From NCBI RefSeq assembly GCF_003583365.1, contig NZ_QXED01000006.1, positions 62,001 to 126,000 of the forward strand: a DNA stretch of 64,000 nt, written 5' to 3'. This document shows, piece after piece, positions 8,908 through 17,491 of this stretch; positions within the stretch are counted from its first letter, which is position 1, and each line of letters starts with the position of its first letter. The position numbers and the translations under genes are program-made. Source of the stretch: Fibrisoma montanum (lineage in GTDB: Bacteria; Bacteroidota; Bacteroidia; Cytophagales; Spirosomataceae). The notes below the pieces were generated by a model. It saw only the letters and a program-made list of their open reading frames with translations, had not been told where the DNA came from and searched no databases.

Positions 8908-9582
8908 ATGAGATCTGTATTAGTTACCTCACTTATACTGCTGTTTACATCGGCCGCAGCGTTCGCGCAGAACGATTCGACTAACCGCGACCGACCCATT
9001 ATCAGCAACGAAACCGAGCAGGAAATTCGCCAGAAAGCCAACAAGGTTAAAGAGGATATTCAGGAAGAGGTTGAAGAAAGCCGCGACTACATCCGCGCCA
9101 ACCAGCTGGACTGGTTTCAGCCGGGTAGCGTATTCATTGGCGGGGGACTGGGCGTCGGAACGGGCGGTGGCAATGCCTACCTGGCCGTGAACACCCGCGC
9201 CGGCTACTTCTTCCAGGAGGGTTTCATGGGCGGCCTTCGCTACGATTTTGACCGGCGGGTCGGCGAACGCTACCGGGCCCGTCAGGCAGGTCTGTTCGTA
9301 CGGTATTATCCCTTCCGGACGCGGGTCAGCAGCTTTCTGGGAGCCGGGTACAACTTCGGCCGTGAATTCTCAGACAACATTCCGGAAGATCAGAAAGCCC
9401 GTTACAACAGCGTCAACCTGGAACTGGGTATCATGTTCTGGATACTGCCCAGTCTGGGCTTCGAGGGAGCTTTTGAAAACAACTACTACGACCGGGTTGA
9501 TCCGGCAGCCGGACGCAGCAAAGGTGGCCGGTTCAAATTCGGGGTCAACTATTATTTCGGCCGGACCGGGCAGCGGCTGTAA
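8908..9582 (+). CDS. Secreted outer-membrane beta-barrel-like protein
   Basis: 224 residues. A signal peptide with AFAQ-type cleavage (residues 1-21) is followed by a charged, helical segment (about 30-65, coiled-coil-like). The rest alternates aromatic and polar residues with many Gly (FIGGGLGVGTGGGNAYL, RAGYFFQEGFMGGLRYDF), typical of an 8-strand barrel. The sequence ends NYYFGRTGQRL rather than in a clear terminal Phe. No enzyme motif is seen. It has its own hairpin terminator downstream. Likely a small outer-membrane protein of unknown role. Confidence 0.65.
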   Translation: MRSVLVTSLILLFTSAAAFAQNDSTNRDRPIISNETEQEIRQKANKVKEDIQEEVEESRDYIRANQLDWFQPGSVFIGGGLGVGTGGGNAYLAVNTRAGYFFQEGFMGGLRYDFDRRVGERYRARQAGLFVRYYPFRTRVSSFLGAGYNFGREFSDNIPEDQKARYNSVNLELGIMFWILPSLGFEGAFENNYYDRVDPAAGRSKGGRFKFGVNYYFGRTGQRL

Positions 9583-9597
9583 AGGCTGTTCAATGAA

Positions 9598-9640
9598 GCA
9601 GGGGCGTAGCCGCGTGGTTTGCACACGGCTACGCCCCTGC
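9598..9640. terminator. Bidirectional hairpin terminator
   Basis: Perfect 15-bp arms (9598-9612 and 9626-9640) between the convergent barrel and acyltransferase genes. Confidence 0.75.
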
Positions 9641-9656
9641 GTTATAAACCCGGTTT

Positions 9657-10775
9657 TTACGCGGTTACTTTCTGCACGGCCGGTTCCGGTGCGAGCGTAG
9701 CCATGCGCTTTTTGAGTTGTTTCTTCATGTAGTTACGTATCGGCTTCTCCATACCTTCGTACACAGCGGCCGACACCGCAATCAGCACAACCAGGAAGGC
9801 TACGCACACGTATTTGTAAGGCCAGTCAACGAACTCGTCGAAGAAGTACAGCATCAGAATAGACACGGGCACCTGCAGAATGAAAAGACCATAGCCAATC
9901 TCACCCAGGTAAATCAGCGGCCGGGTACTCAGCAGCCGGGAGAACCAGTTTTCGGCCAGGCATACGCTCATGATAATGAACATGAAAACCGGCGCGAAAA
10001 TGATGCTGTTTTTGAACAGCACCTGCGTAGCGAAACCCATGATGAGCAGCATCGCTCCGGACCCGATGAACGCAGCCGCGTGTATTTTCGAAGCACTGGC
10101 TTTCAATTGCGGGTAGTGACGTACCATCATGAATCCGCCGAGCATACCAACAATGAATTCCGGTATGTGAAACGGAGGCCAGTAGAAGCCCCAGTCGACA
10201 GGCATACCGTTCTGGACACACAGGAAGTGCACAATCAGGCTGCCCACCCAGACCAGCACTATATTGCGGACCAGCGCCGGGGTTTCCTGCTTGTTCATCC
10301 AGCCATAGAGAGCCGGAGCCAGCAGGCTTAGCAGCACCTCGATGCAAAGCGTCCAGCTTACGTAGTTGTAGATCAGGGCGTAGTTGGGATACCAGGCGTG
10401 CAGGAGCAAAGCATTCAGAATCAGCTTATCAGCCCGCAACGGCGGTACGTCGGCCGTGGGGTTATAGCTCACAACAGCCAGTTGCAGACCCACGGTCAGG
10501 ACCAGCGCCAGAATGTGCAGCGGGTAAATCCGGGCAAACCGGTTAATCCAGAACAGCCCGGACGGAATAGCCTTCGGTGCTTCGCCGTTGCGTACGATCG
10601 ATACAATCAGCAGAAAACCCGTCAGCACGAAAAAATAGCTGAGCAACGAATTGGCGTATTCGAGAATGTGGCCGAAGAACGGAATCGACAGCATCGCTTC
10701 GGAATGGCCGAAGTGAAACAGCAGCACGATCATGGCCGCGATGAAGCGAGTAAATGTCAGTTGGGGGAAGCGCAT
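9657..10775 (-). CDS. Membrane acyltransferase 3 family protein
   Basis: 372 residues from the ATG at 10775, which begins MRFPQLTFTRFIAAMIVLLFHF; the longer upstream frame adds non-hydrophobic sequence. The acyltransferase-3 family O-acylates surface polysaccharides, using cytoplasmic acyl-CoA. Seen are the N-terminal R...HF motif, about ten hydrophobic helices, a SYFFVLTGFLL segment with the family's F-x-L-S/T-G-F signature, and RFARIYPLH. It ends in a basic tail. Substrate unknown; sugar-related genes lie 1.5 kb away. Confidence 0.85.
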   Translation of the reverse strand: MRFPQLTFTRFIAAMIVLLFHFGHSEAMLSIPFFGHILEYANSLLSYFFVLTGFLLIVSIVRNGEAPKAIPSGLFWINRFARIYPLHILALVLTVGLQLAVVSYNPTADVPPLRADKLILNALLLHAWYPNYALIYNYVSWTLCIEVLLSLLAPALYGWMNKQETPALVRNIVLVWVGSLIVHFLCVQNGMPVDWGFYWPPFHIPEFIVGMLGGFMMVRHYPQLKASASKIHAAAFIGSGAMLLIMGFATQVLFKNSIIFAPVFMFIIMSVCLAENWFSRLLSTRPLIYLGEIGYGLFILQVPVSILMLYFFDEFVDWPYKYVCVAFLVVLIAVSAAVYEGMEKPIRNYMKKQLKKRMATLAPEPAVQKVTA

Positions 10776-10855
10776 AATGGTAACATAGCGAGACGTATCA
10801 GCAAGGTTACCGAACTCCCCCCAACTTCGCAATGAAATTTAGTAGATGGAGACTG

Positions 10856-11719
10856 CTACTCTACGCGGTAGGCCACCAGCTTGTTGCCAAAAAACGTAGG
10901 GACAACCAGCAGCTTGCGGCCGGCCACGTACTCAATATCGGCCGAGTTGATCTTTTGTTCGCGGGTGTCGAGCAGTTGCTGCTTGGTTCCGTCGGCACTG
11001 ACGTGGAAGACCTGGCCATTCCAGTCAGAAACGAAGTAGTTCCCTTTTCCTTCTGGTACGATGCCATCCGTTGCGGCCATGCCATCCGCAATGGTCATCA
11101 TGGTTTTGGTGTTGAGGTCGAGTGCCCGCAATGCACCGATTTTCGTACTGCCGACCATCAGCCGGTTTTTGTCGACCGCCAGCACGCCATTGGGATTATT
11201 CAGTTGATCGCCCTCCATCAAAACCTCCCATTTGTCGTCTTTCAGGCGGTACAGTTTATTGAAGCGGCTGTCAGAAACGAACACCGTGCCGTCCTTCGCT
11301 ACGGTTACGTCGTTCAGAAAAGCGGCTTTGGTATCGACCGCATCCCAGGTTTTTTCGGCCTGACCGGTTTCAAGGTTGATAGCCACCAGCCGATACACGT
11401 CGGTTACGTACAGACGATTTTTATAAATCCCCATGCCTTTGGGCGCATTGAGCCCTGACGTCCAGCGCAGGTTTTCGATCTTACCATCGAGCGACACTTT
11501 CGAAATGAACCCGCTCCCATCCAGGGCATCCGCTTTTCCGTCGATATTGGCTACGTATAGCACCCTGGCTTTGTCGTCGTAGAGCACCGACTCGGGTGTG
11601 CGGAGAGTGGTGTCCGTTTCCCAGGCTTTCACCAGCTTCATGGGCTTCGGCTTGAAAGCAGGTGTGAGGGCTGCCAGACCAAGGCCAGCCAGAATTGCGG
11701 TTAAGGTAACAATCTTCAT
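10856..11719 (-). CDS. SMP-30/NHL beta-propeller secreted protein
   Basis: 287 residues from the ATG at 11719, chosen because it begins a signal peptide (MKIVTLTAILAGLGLAAL). The mature protein is a beta-propeller of the SMP-30/gluconolactonase-like type with repeated blades such as VLYVANIDG, GMGIYKNRLYVTD, VTVAKDGTVFVSD and NPNGVLAVDKNRL. Proteins of this type in Bacteroidota are often called ATP/GTP-binding or gluconolaconase; no catalytic proof is visible. It precedes the acyltransferase on the same strand with an 80-bp gap. Confidence 0.7.
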   Translation of the reverse strand: MKIVTLTAILAGLGLAALTPAFKPKPMKLVKAWETDTTLRTPESVLYDDKARVLYVANIDGKADALDGSGFISKVSLDGKIENLRWTSGLNAPKGMGIYKNRLYVTDVYRLVAINLETGQAEKTWDAVDTKAAFLNDVTVAKDGTVFVSDSRFNKLYRLKDDKWEVLMEGDQLNNPNGVLAVDKNRLMVGSTKIGALRALDLNTKTMMTIADGMAATDGIVPEGKGNYFVSDWNGQVFHVSADGTKQQLLDTREQKINSADIEYVAGRKLLVVPTFFGNKLVAYRVE

Positions 11720-11921
11720 AGAACCACCAGGATAAAAAGAGATGACACAAAAAATCAAAAAAATTTTATTGCAAAAAAAAGGGCACTGATAGTGTATACG
11801 TTTCAAAAATGGTGGAACCATAGAATTTTTCCAACCAATACCCTAAGAACTCCTGCTTTTTAGCAAAACAAACTGAAAATGAACTCGTTTACTACCTCGC
11901 ACACGAAACCAAAATACGGGT

Positions 11922-12131
11922 ATGGAACAACAACAGTCTCTTGCTGCGTGGTCACAGGTACCAACGTTGCCGTTAAAGGAAAGCATCCGTGACATGATCC
12001 GGCTGCAACGCGACTATCAGTTATCTGATGAATTGTTCTGGGAAATCTTCAATGCCAGAGTACTACTCAACGAGCAAATCGACGTCAACGCCTTCGTTCA
12101 GGCCATTGGACATCCGCATGCCAGGGCCTGA
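11922..12131 (+). CDS. Small hypothetical protein (69 aa)
   Basis: 69 residues with ATG start and good codon use. Two predicted helices (KESIRDMIRLQRDYQLSDE and LFWEIFNARVLLNEQIDV) and no signal peptide or membrane segment. Not recognised. It lies alone between divergent and downstream sugar genes and is followed by a strong hairpin, which supports it being a separate transcription unit. Confidence 0.5.
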   Translation: MEQQQSLAAWSQVPTLPLKESIRDMIRLQRDYQLSDELFWEIFNARVLLNEQIDVNAFVQAIGHPHARA

Positions 12132-12132
12132 T

Positions 12133-12191
12133 CGTGTGTCATCATTCGTCATGCTGGTTCTGAATGACCGGCATGACGAATGCCGCACACG
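12133..12191 (+). terminator. Long two-part hairpin after the small ORF
   Basis: Inner arms CATTCGTCATGC-type (12143-12158 and 12167-12182, one mismatch) and an outer CGTGTG/CACACG stem. There is no clear U run, so termination is only probable. Confidence 0.5.
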
Positions 12192-12282
12192 TTGTTACGT
12201 TTAGGTATCAAATTGCGCTCTTCCTGCAATTATTGTTTACAATTACGTAATTTAGGGCCGATCTGCCACATATCTGCCCTAC

Positions 12283-12861
12283 ATGATTGTAGAAATCAAT
12301 CCTTCCTCACCTGGGTTATTCGCTGGTCAGCCTCTGACCGGTGTTGACTGTAAGTCACTTACCGAACATCAGGACAGCCGCGGCTCGTTCACCGAAGTTT
12401 TCCAGCAATATTGGGGTACCTGCCTGACGCCAACGCAATGGAGCCTGGTTCGTTCTGAACCGAATGTCTTTCGGGGAATGCACCTGCACCTGCGGCACGA
12501 CGAATATTTTTGCCTGATCGAGGGCCATTGTCTGGTCGGTTTATACGATGCTCGCCCCCATTCGCCAACCCGCAACCAATGGGCACTGTACGAGTTGTTC
12601 GGCACGGATCTGAAAGCGCTTGTTTTCCCGAGGGGTTTACTCCACGGCTGGTATTTTTTCACGCCATCCGTCCATTTACAGGCCGTTTCGGAATCATTCG
12701 TTAACTACGGGCACGACGACAACCACGGTTGCCGCTGGGACGACCCCGATCTGGGGATTCCCTGGGGTATTACCGACCCGATTCTTTCGGAGCGGGCCAG
12801 TAACTTTCCTCCGCTGCGTCATCTGCTGGCGGATTTAGCCAACGATGCACCTTCCAGCTAA
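12283..12861 (+). CDS. RmlC-like dTDP-sugar 3,5-epimerase family protein
   Basis: 192 residues, cupin fold of the dTDP-4-dehydrorhamnose 3,5-epimerase family. Matching motifs: DSRGSFTEVF, RGMHLHLRHDEYFCLIEG (RmlC has RG-H-x-Q), FPRGLLHGWYFF and the metal-like HDDNHGCRWDDPDLGIPW near the C-terminus. The canonical G-H-Q catalytic stretch is altered to MHLHLR, so substrate or activity may differ from RmlC. The rmlA, B and D genes are not nearby. Its last 92 bp overlap the converging glycosyltransferase gene. Confidence 0.75.
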   Translation: MIVEINPSSPGLFAGQPLTGVDCKSLTEHQDSRGSFTEVFQQYWGTCLTPTQWSLVRSEPNVFRGMHLHLRHDEYFCLIEGHCLVGLYDARPHSPTRNQWALYELFGTDLKALVFPRGLLHGWYFFTPSVHLQAVSESFVNYGHDDNHGCRWDDPDLGIPWGITDPILSERASNFPPLRHLLADLANDAPSS

Positions 12862-13657
12862 GCCAACCGGGCAATTCTGACAGGCTGCGTCCGCGCAGGG
12901 CCAGCCACGACAACCGCATGTGATTTCGATCCTGGATCAGGTGCATCAACGCCTGATCGACCACGGACTCTATGCCGCCCGGCTGCTCCAGCAGAGCACT
13001 CCAGGGTTTTAGTTCTTCATACCGCTGTGCTGTACTCCAGCCAGGGTGCCCTCCGCGCTTAAAATACAACAGGGTCGGCAGCCAGCCCGCCACCGGCCGA
13101 CAGTCGGGCTGGGCCAGCATCTGCTGCCACATGTACCGATCGGTAGGTATACCGGCCGGGGTTGTTTGCCAGCCGTGTGGCAATGACCGGTAAAAGTCGA
13201 GCGTGTGCCCCACAGCCGACAAAATTGCCTGTACTGCTGCGTCGGCTTTTACGGGTCGGTACGGAACGAACAGCCGCTGATCGCGCCGGACCTGATAGAA
13301 GTTCGTAGCCGCCAGGTTTCCGCTTTCCAGCAGCCGGCTTAACGTTTGCAGGTGATTCGGCAGCCACAGATCGCGGTCGCAGAGGTAGGCAACCAGCCGC
13401 CCGCGGGCTTCCTGCAACGCTTCATGCCGATAGACCTCTCCCCGGCGTGGGTGCTTTGGGTAATCGAAGAAACGAATCCGGGCATCCTGCCGGATCAAGT
13501 CCTGTATGGTATCGCGGGTCTGATCGTTTACTCCATCACCGATGATGAATACTTCCAGGTCGGGCACGGTTTGCCGCAATACGCTGCCAATGCAGAACGG
13601 CAGCAACGGCCCGCGGTCCGTTGTAGTAGGAATAAGAACTGTAGCCGTCAGGCTCAT
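12770..13657 (-). CDS. Glycosyltransferase family 2 protein
   Basis: 295 residues with a GT-A fold start: TATVLIPTTTDRGPLLPFCI, SVLRQTVPDLEVFIIGDG and ALQEARGRLVAYLCDRDLW, where CDRD replaces the DDD metal motif. Transfers a sugar from a nucleotide-sugar donor, probably in surface polysaccharide synthesis. Its start codon overlaps the stop of the upstream oxidoreductase (ATGA), so the two are translationally coupled. The C-terminal 30 residues are encoded by DNA that also encodes the end of the RmlC-like gene on the other strand. Confidence 0.8.
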   Translation of the reverse strand: MSLTATVLIPTTTDRGPLLPFCIGSVLRQTVPDLEVFIIGDGVNDQTRDTIQDLIRQDARIRFFDYPKHPRRGEVYRHEALQEARGRLVAYLCDRDLWLPNHLQTLSRLLESGNLAATNFYQVRRDQRLFVPYRPVKADAAVQAILSAVGHTLDFYRSLPHGWQTTPAGIPTDRYMWQQMLAQPDCRPVAGWLPTLLYFKRGGHPGWSTAQRYEELKPWSALLEQPGGIESVVDQALMHLIQDRNHMRLSWLALRGRSLSELPGWLSWKVHRWLNPPADDAAEESYWPAPKESGR

Positions 13658-14568
13658 GCGTTTTTTTGGCTCAAAGCTATTAATTCTTCCAGTACCCGCA
13701 CCACCTCAATGCCCTCGGCCAGATCGCTGACCGGTGCATCGCCCCCCCGCAAGTACGTCAGAAAAGCGGCCAATTCCCGTTGCAGCGGGGATACGGCTTC
13801 AAAAAATCGGCGCTCGTGTCGGCGGGCATCGGGCGGGGTTTGGTCAGTTCCCCACCAGATATCCACGTAATCGACCAGTTCGTCGGCCAGTACGGCTACA
13901 CCCCTGGTACCATGAAGCCGGATCTCCCGGCGTTTGTCGGCGTACCGGGTCGATACGTCGATCACAACTCCGGGGCGGTCGCCCAGCAGGGCCGTCATCC
14001 CCCGAATTGCGCTTCCGTGCCGCTCCGCAATGGCCGCCCTGGGCGGGGGTATGTGTCCGAGGAGTTCCAGAGCGATGGTTAGATCATGGGGAGCCAGCGT
14101 CCACAGACTATCAGTATCGGTACGCGGACTAGTCCAGTTGGTACGTGTCGTTTTCAGCAATAGTACGTCGCCCAGTTCGCCGGAGCGGGCCAGTTCGCCG
14201 AGCAGTTGTACACCGGAATGATAACGCCAGATGTGCATCAGGAAGGTTGGCGGCAAAACCAGCGCACCAATGGCCTGTGCATCGGCCAGAGACGTCGCCA
14301 ACGGTTTTTCCACGAAGATGGGTTTGCCGAACGTAGCGATCTGCGTCAGCACGTCCCGGTGCGTAGTGGCCGGTGTCGCCACGATAAGGCCATCGCAGAC
14401 ACGAAGGGCGTCGGACTGGTCCGTTACGTGCAACGCCCCGTGTTGCAGCGCCCACTGACGCTGGTCAGCATCGGGGTCGCAGACAGTTACGCTGGCCCCG
14501 AGCGTAATCAGATCGTTCAGTATGTTCCGGCCCCAGATACCGCAGCCCAGCAATCCGATGTGCAGCAT
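13654..14568 (-). CDS. Gfo/Idh/MocA family oxidoreductase
   Basis: 304 residues. N-terminal Rossmann domain begins LHIGLLGCGIWGRNIL (G-x-G-x-x-G-like), followed by VCDPDADQ, LIVATPATTHRD and the EKP motif (FVEKPLATSL) typical of the family. The C-terminal part has the alpha/beta domain. These enzymes oxidise or reduce sugar-derived hydroxyls with NAD(P). The gene is the middle member of a tight minus-strand operon: MFS exporter, oxidoreductase, glycosyltransferase, with 5-bp and overlapping junctions. The context suggests nucleotide-sugar modification. Confidence 0.85.
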   Translation of the reverse strand: MLHIGLLGCGIWGRNILNDLITLGASVTVCDPDADQRQWALQHGALHVTDQSDALRVCDGLIVATPATTHRDVLTQIATFGKPIFVEKPLATSLADAQAIGALVLPPTFLMHIWRYHSGVQLLGELARSGELGDVLLLKTTRTNWTSPRTDTDSLWTLAPHDLTIALELLGHIPPPRAAIAERHGSAIRGMTALLGDRPGVVIDVSTRYADKRREIRLHGTRGVAVLADELVDYVDIWWGTDQTPPDARRHERRFFEAVSPLQRELAAFLTYLRGGDAPVSDLAEGIEVVRVLEELIALSQKNA

Positions 14569-14573
14569 ACCGG

Positions 14574-15827
14574 TCAGCTTAATCGAACATCAAACAGCTC
14601 CCTCGACCGGGCATACACGAAAGCGACAACCACCAGCGTGACAATGCCCCCCAGCATGACAGACGGTACGGTTCCCAGCAGGCTGGCCGCCAGTCCGGAC
14701 TCAAAAGCACCGATTTCGTTGGACGAGCTCACGAAGATCCCGTTAACGGCCGCCACACGTCCGCGCATGTGGTCGGGCGGAAAAATCTGCAGGATCGTCT
14801 GCCGGATAATCACGCTGACGCTGTCGAAAGCGCCGGTGAGGGCCAGCATAACCAGGGACAGGTAAAAATTCGTAGAGATCGAAAAGATCAGGGTGGCCGC
14901 GCCAAAACCCGCAACGGCCAGCAGCATATTCCGCCAGGCATTATACGTGGGTGGGTATTTAGCCATGAGCAGCATCGTTACGACAGCCCCCACCGATGGT
15001 GCCGCCCGCAGAAAGCCCAGCCCCTCGGCACCTACCTTCAGAATATCTTCGGCAAACACGGGCAGGATCGCCACTACGCCACCGAACAGCACCGAAAACA
15101 GATCGAGCGAGATGGCGTACAGCACAATACGGGTGCTGAACACGAACCGGAACCCTTCCTTCAGGCTCTCGCGAAACCCGAGCAAAGGTTCGTCACTAAC
15201 CGGTACGGGTCGGCGTTTGATGAAGGTAATCAACAGAAAGCACACCACCAGCAGGCCAATAATAACGATCAGGGTATTATCCAAACCCACCCAGTTATAC
15301 AGAAACCCCGCTACGCCCGGACCGACAATGGCCCCCGCCTGCCAGAACGAACTGCTCCAGGTGGCCGAATTAGGGTACAGCGCCCGGGGCACCAGAAATG
15401 GCTTCAGCGATGAACTGGCCGGAGAATAGAAGCCCTTGGCCGTACCAATCAGCATCAGTACGCCATAGATTACCGCCAGCCGCGCCGTCTGCGTAAGTTG
15501 CTCGACCAGCGAAGGCTGAAACGCCAGATACAGGATAACGGACCCCAGAATGATAACCAGCAGGCTGTACTGCAACAATCGTTTTTTGTCGTACCGGTCG
15601 GCCAGATGCCCCCCAAACAGCGACAGCGCAATGAACGGAATGGCCTCGGCCAGCCCGACGAGTCCAAGGGCCAGCGGGTCGCGCGTCATCTTGTACAGTT
15701 CGTACCCCAGAATGACCTCCTGAATCAGCAACGTAGCCGTAATCAGGAAGCTGTTCGTGACGAAATATCGAAACTCAGGAATGCGCAGAGACGCGTAGGG
15801 ATCATTGGGAAGCGGAACGGTCGTCAT
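14574..15827 (-). CDS. MFS transporter (MFS_3/EntS-like)
   Basis: 417 residues from the ATG at 15827 (a TTG 15 bp further up is possible). Twelve hydrophobic helices and the loop 2-3 signature GGHLADRYDKKR identify a major facilitator. The N-terminal layout (YASLRIPEFRYFVTN, then LVGLAEAIPFIALSLFGG) resembles the MFS_3 exporter group that includes enterobactin exporter EntS. First gene of the three-gene operon with the oxidoreductase and glycosyltransferase; the cargo is not evident. Confidence 0.85.
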   Translation of the reverse strand: MTTVPLPNDPYASLRIPEFRYFVTNSFLITATLLIQEVILGYELYKMTRDPLALGLVGLAEAIPFIALSLFGGHLADRYDKKRLLQYSLLVIILGSVILYLAFQPSLVEQLTQTARLAVIYGVLMLIGTAKGFYSPASSSLKPFLVPRALYPNSATWSSSFWQAGAIVGPGVAGFLYNWVGLDNTLIVIIGLLVVCFLLITFIKRRPVPVSDEPLLGFRESLKEGFRFVFSTRIVLYAISLDLFSVLFGGVVAILPVFAEDILKVGAEGLGFLRAAPSVGAVVTMLLMAKYPPTYNAWRNMLLAVAGFGAATLIFSISTNFYLSLVMLALTGAFDSVSVIIRQTILQIFPPDHMRGRVAAVNGIFVSSSNEIGAFESGLAASLLGTVPSVMLGGIVTLVVVAFVYARSRELFDVRLS

Positions 15828-15944
15828 TCGTTTAATCACCAATTCAACGTTGGTTACGTTGATTAACCGATTAATCCTGAATTTTGTGCCGAAGTACCCA
15901 AGAATCTGATAAAGCCGTCTACGTCGCTCCGGCGACTGTGCCTC

Positions 15945-16589
15945 ATGAAACTAAAAATCTGCTGCATCAGCAGCACCGACGAAGCCCGCACCGCCGTAAC
16001 AGCCGGAGCCGATGCCCTCGGGCTGGTAGGAGCCATGCCCAGCGGTCCCGGCGTCATTGCCGACGATCTGGCGCAGGCCATCGTCCGCGTTACGCCCCCG
16101 CCCATCGCTACGTTCATGCTCACCAGCGAAATCACCGTCGACGGCATCCTTGCGCACCATCGCCGGGTCGGTGCCAACACCATTCAACTCGTCGATGCGG
16201 TGCCGGCCGGTACGTATGCGCAACTGCGGGCGGCACTCCCGGCCGTTAAACTGGTTCAGGTCATCCACGTGCTGGACGACGTCAGCGTTGACGAGGCCCT
16301 CCGGGCTGTCGACGACGGAGCCGACGCCCTCCTGCTTGACTCCGGCAACCCGAATCTGGCCGTGAAGGAACTGGGCGGCACCGGCCGGGTTCATAACTGG
16401 CAGGTTAGCCGAAAGATCGTTCAGCAGTCGGCGGTGCCGGTTTTTCTGGCGGGCGGTCTGCGGCTCCACAACGTACAGGAAGCCATCGATACCGTGCAGC
16501 CGTTCGGGCTGGACATCTGCAGTGGCGTCCGCACCGACGGCCATCTGGACCCCGCCAAACTGGAGGCCTTCGTAGCCGCCGTGCGCTGA
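15945..16589 (+). CDS. Phosphoribosylanthranilate isomerase-like protein
   Basis: 214 residues, TIM-barrel TrpF family; TrpF isomerises phosphoribosylanthranilate in tryptophan synthesis. Conserved features: KICCISSTDEA with C6 as the likely catalytic Cys, ALLLDS with D132, GGTGRVHNWQ phosphate-binding loop, PVFLAGGL and LDICSGVRTDGHLDPAKL. Differences from textbook TrpF include KICC instead of KICG and HNW instead of HDW. No other trp genes are adjacent, so it could be a stand-alone TrpF or a paralogue with another role. Confidence 0.7.
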   Translation: MKLKICCISSTDEARTAVTAGADALGLVGAMPSGPGVIADDLAQAIVRVTPPPIATFMLTSEITVDGILAHHRRVGANTIQLVDAVPAGTYAQLRAALPAVKLVQVIHVLDDVSVDEALRAVDDGADALLLDSGNPNLAVKELGGTGRVHNWQVSRKIVQQSAVPVFLAGGLRLHNVQEAIDTVQPFGLDICSGVRTDGHLDPAKLEAFVAAVR

Positions 16590-16607
16590 GCGACAGGGGT
16601 TAACAAA

Positions 16608-16640
16608 AAAGCCGCGCCGGGACTGTCCTGGCGCGGCTTT
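16608..16640. terminator. Bidirectional hairpin terminator
   Basis: Perfect 11-bp arms (16608-16618 and 16630-16640), A run before and T after, between the converging trpF-like and hsp20 genes. Confidence 0.8.
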
Positions 16641-16675
16641 AGGTATGGATACGAATCTGTGTACTCAGGCGAGCC

Positions 16676-17122
16676 TTAGGCAATCGCGATTTCTTTCACA
16701 GTCTTCTCTTCTTTTACTTCCACTTTGGGCAGATCAATTTTCAGAATACCGTCCGTATAAGCGGCCTGAATCTGATCAGCATTTACGTTTTTCGGCAGGC
16801 GGAAGCTGCGCTCAAACGCGCTGTAGCCAAACTCTTTACGCGTAAATTTCTCGGTAGTTTCTTCCGTCTTTTCTTCGTGCTTGTACGCGATAGTCAGGCG
16901 GTTATTCTCTACGTTAACTTTCACATCCTCTTTTTTCAAGCCGGGAGCGGCCAGTTCGAGGTGGAAAGCGGTTTCATCTTCTTTCACATTCACCGCCGGT
17001 ACGTTCGGCCGTTCATTCTGATAACGGGCAATGACCGGACGGCCAAAGAAACGGTTAAAATCGCGGGCAAAAGCCTGGTCAAACAAGGTAGGGAAGTTAT
17101 TATAACGAACTAAAGTTGCCAT
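16676..17122 (-). CDS. Hsp20/alpha-crystallin small heat-shock protein
   Basis: 148 residues from the ATG at 17122, which gives the usual MATLVRYNNFPTLFD start. ATP-independent chaperone that binds unfolding proteins. The alpha-crystallin domain spans about residues 40-140: PAVNVKEDETAFHLELAAPG, KKEDVKVNVENNRLTI and the ADQIQAAYTDGILKIDLPK block with the G-x-L motif. A short basic C-terminal tail follows. Single-gene unit; possible operator-like palindromes lie in the shared upstream region. Confidence 0.92.
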   Translation of the reverse strand: MATLVRYNNFPTLFDQAFARDFNRFFGRPVIARYQNERPNVPAVNVKEDETAFHLELAAPGLKKEDVKVNVENNRLTIAYKHEEKTEETTEKFTRKEFGYSAFERSFRLPKNVNADQIQAAYTDGILKIDLPKVEVKEEKTVKEIAIA

Positions 17123-17491
17123 TGTCGTAGTGTTAATTGGTTGTTTATAATCAAACACACCGATCTATTGGCAAACAGTATACCACTGCCGAAAACATTA
17201 TATTTTACAGACATTATGTCTTGTTTTGGGTTAAAACCTCGACCAATCCAGACAAAATGACACAAAAGGAATTTCTGAGCCTGTCAAAACATGAGTATAC
17301 TTATCAACAAGTATACATTCAACGTACCTACTTTGAGTAGTTGACAGCAGCACTGTTTACTGATCTATTGAACTCATTTAGAGGGGGGCACGAAGAAACT
17401 TAACAGAGCTTTGCTTTTTTTCATCATATATAAACCCCTAATTTTAGCCCGCTAAATAATATAATACCTACCATTCCTACATTTTTATCCT
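17123..17491. promoter_or_regulatory. Intergenic region between hsp20 and TPR gene with palindromes
   Basis: 369 bp, AT-rich, divergent control region. It holds a 13-bp palindrome AGACATTATGTCT (17209-17221) and an inverted repeat GTATACTT/AAGTATAC with 6-nt spacer (17295-17316); a further GTATAC lies at 17178-17183. These look like operators but no exact TAnnTTTG box is found. No convincing gene: the only open frame (17137-17340) resembles no known protein. Confidence 0.45.

Noticed and set aside
17137-17340. 67-residue ORF upstream of the TPR gene
   Set aside because: AT-rich, no homology pattern, spans operator-like palindromes; more likely non-coding.
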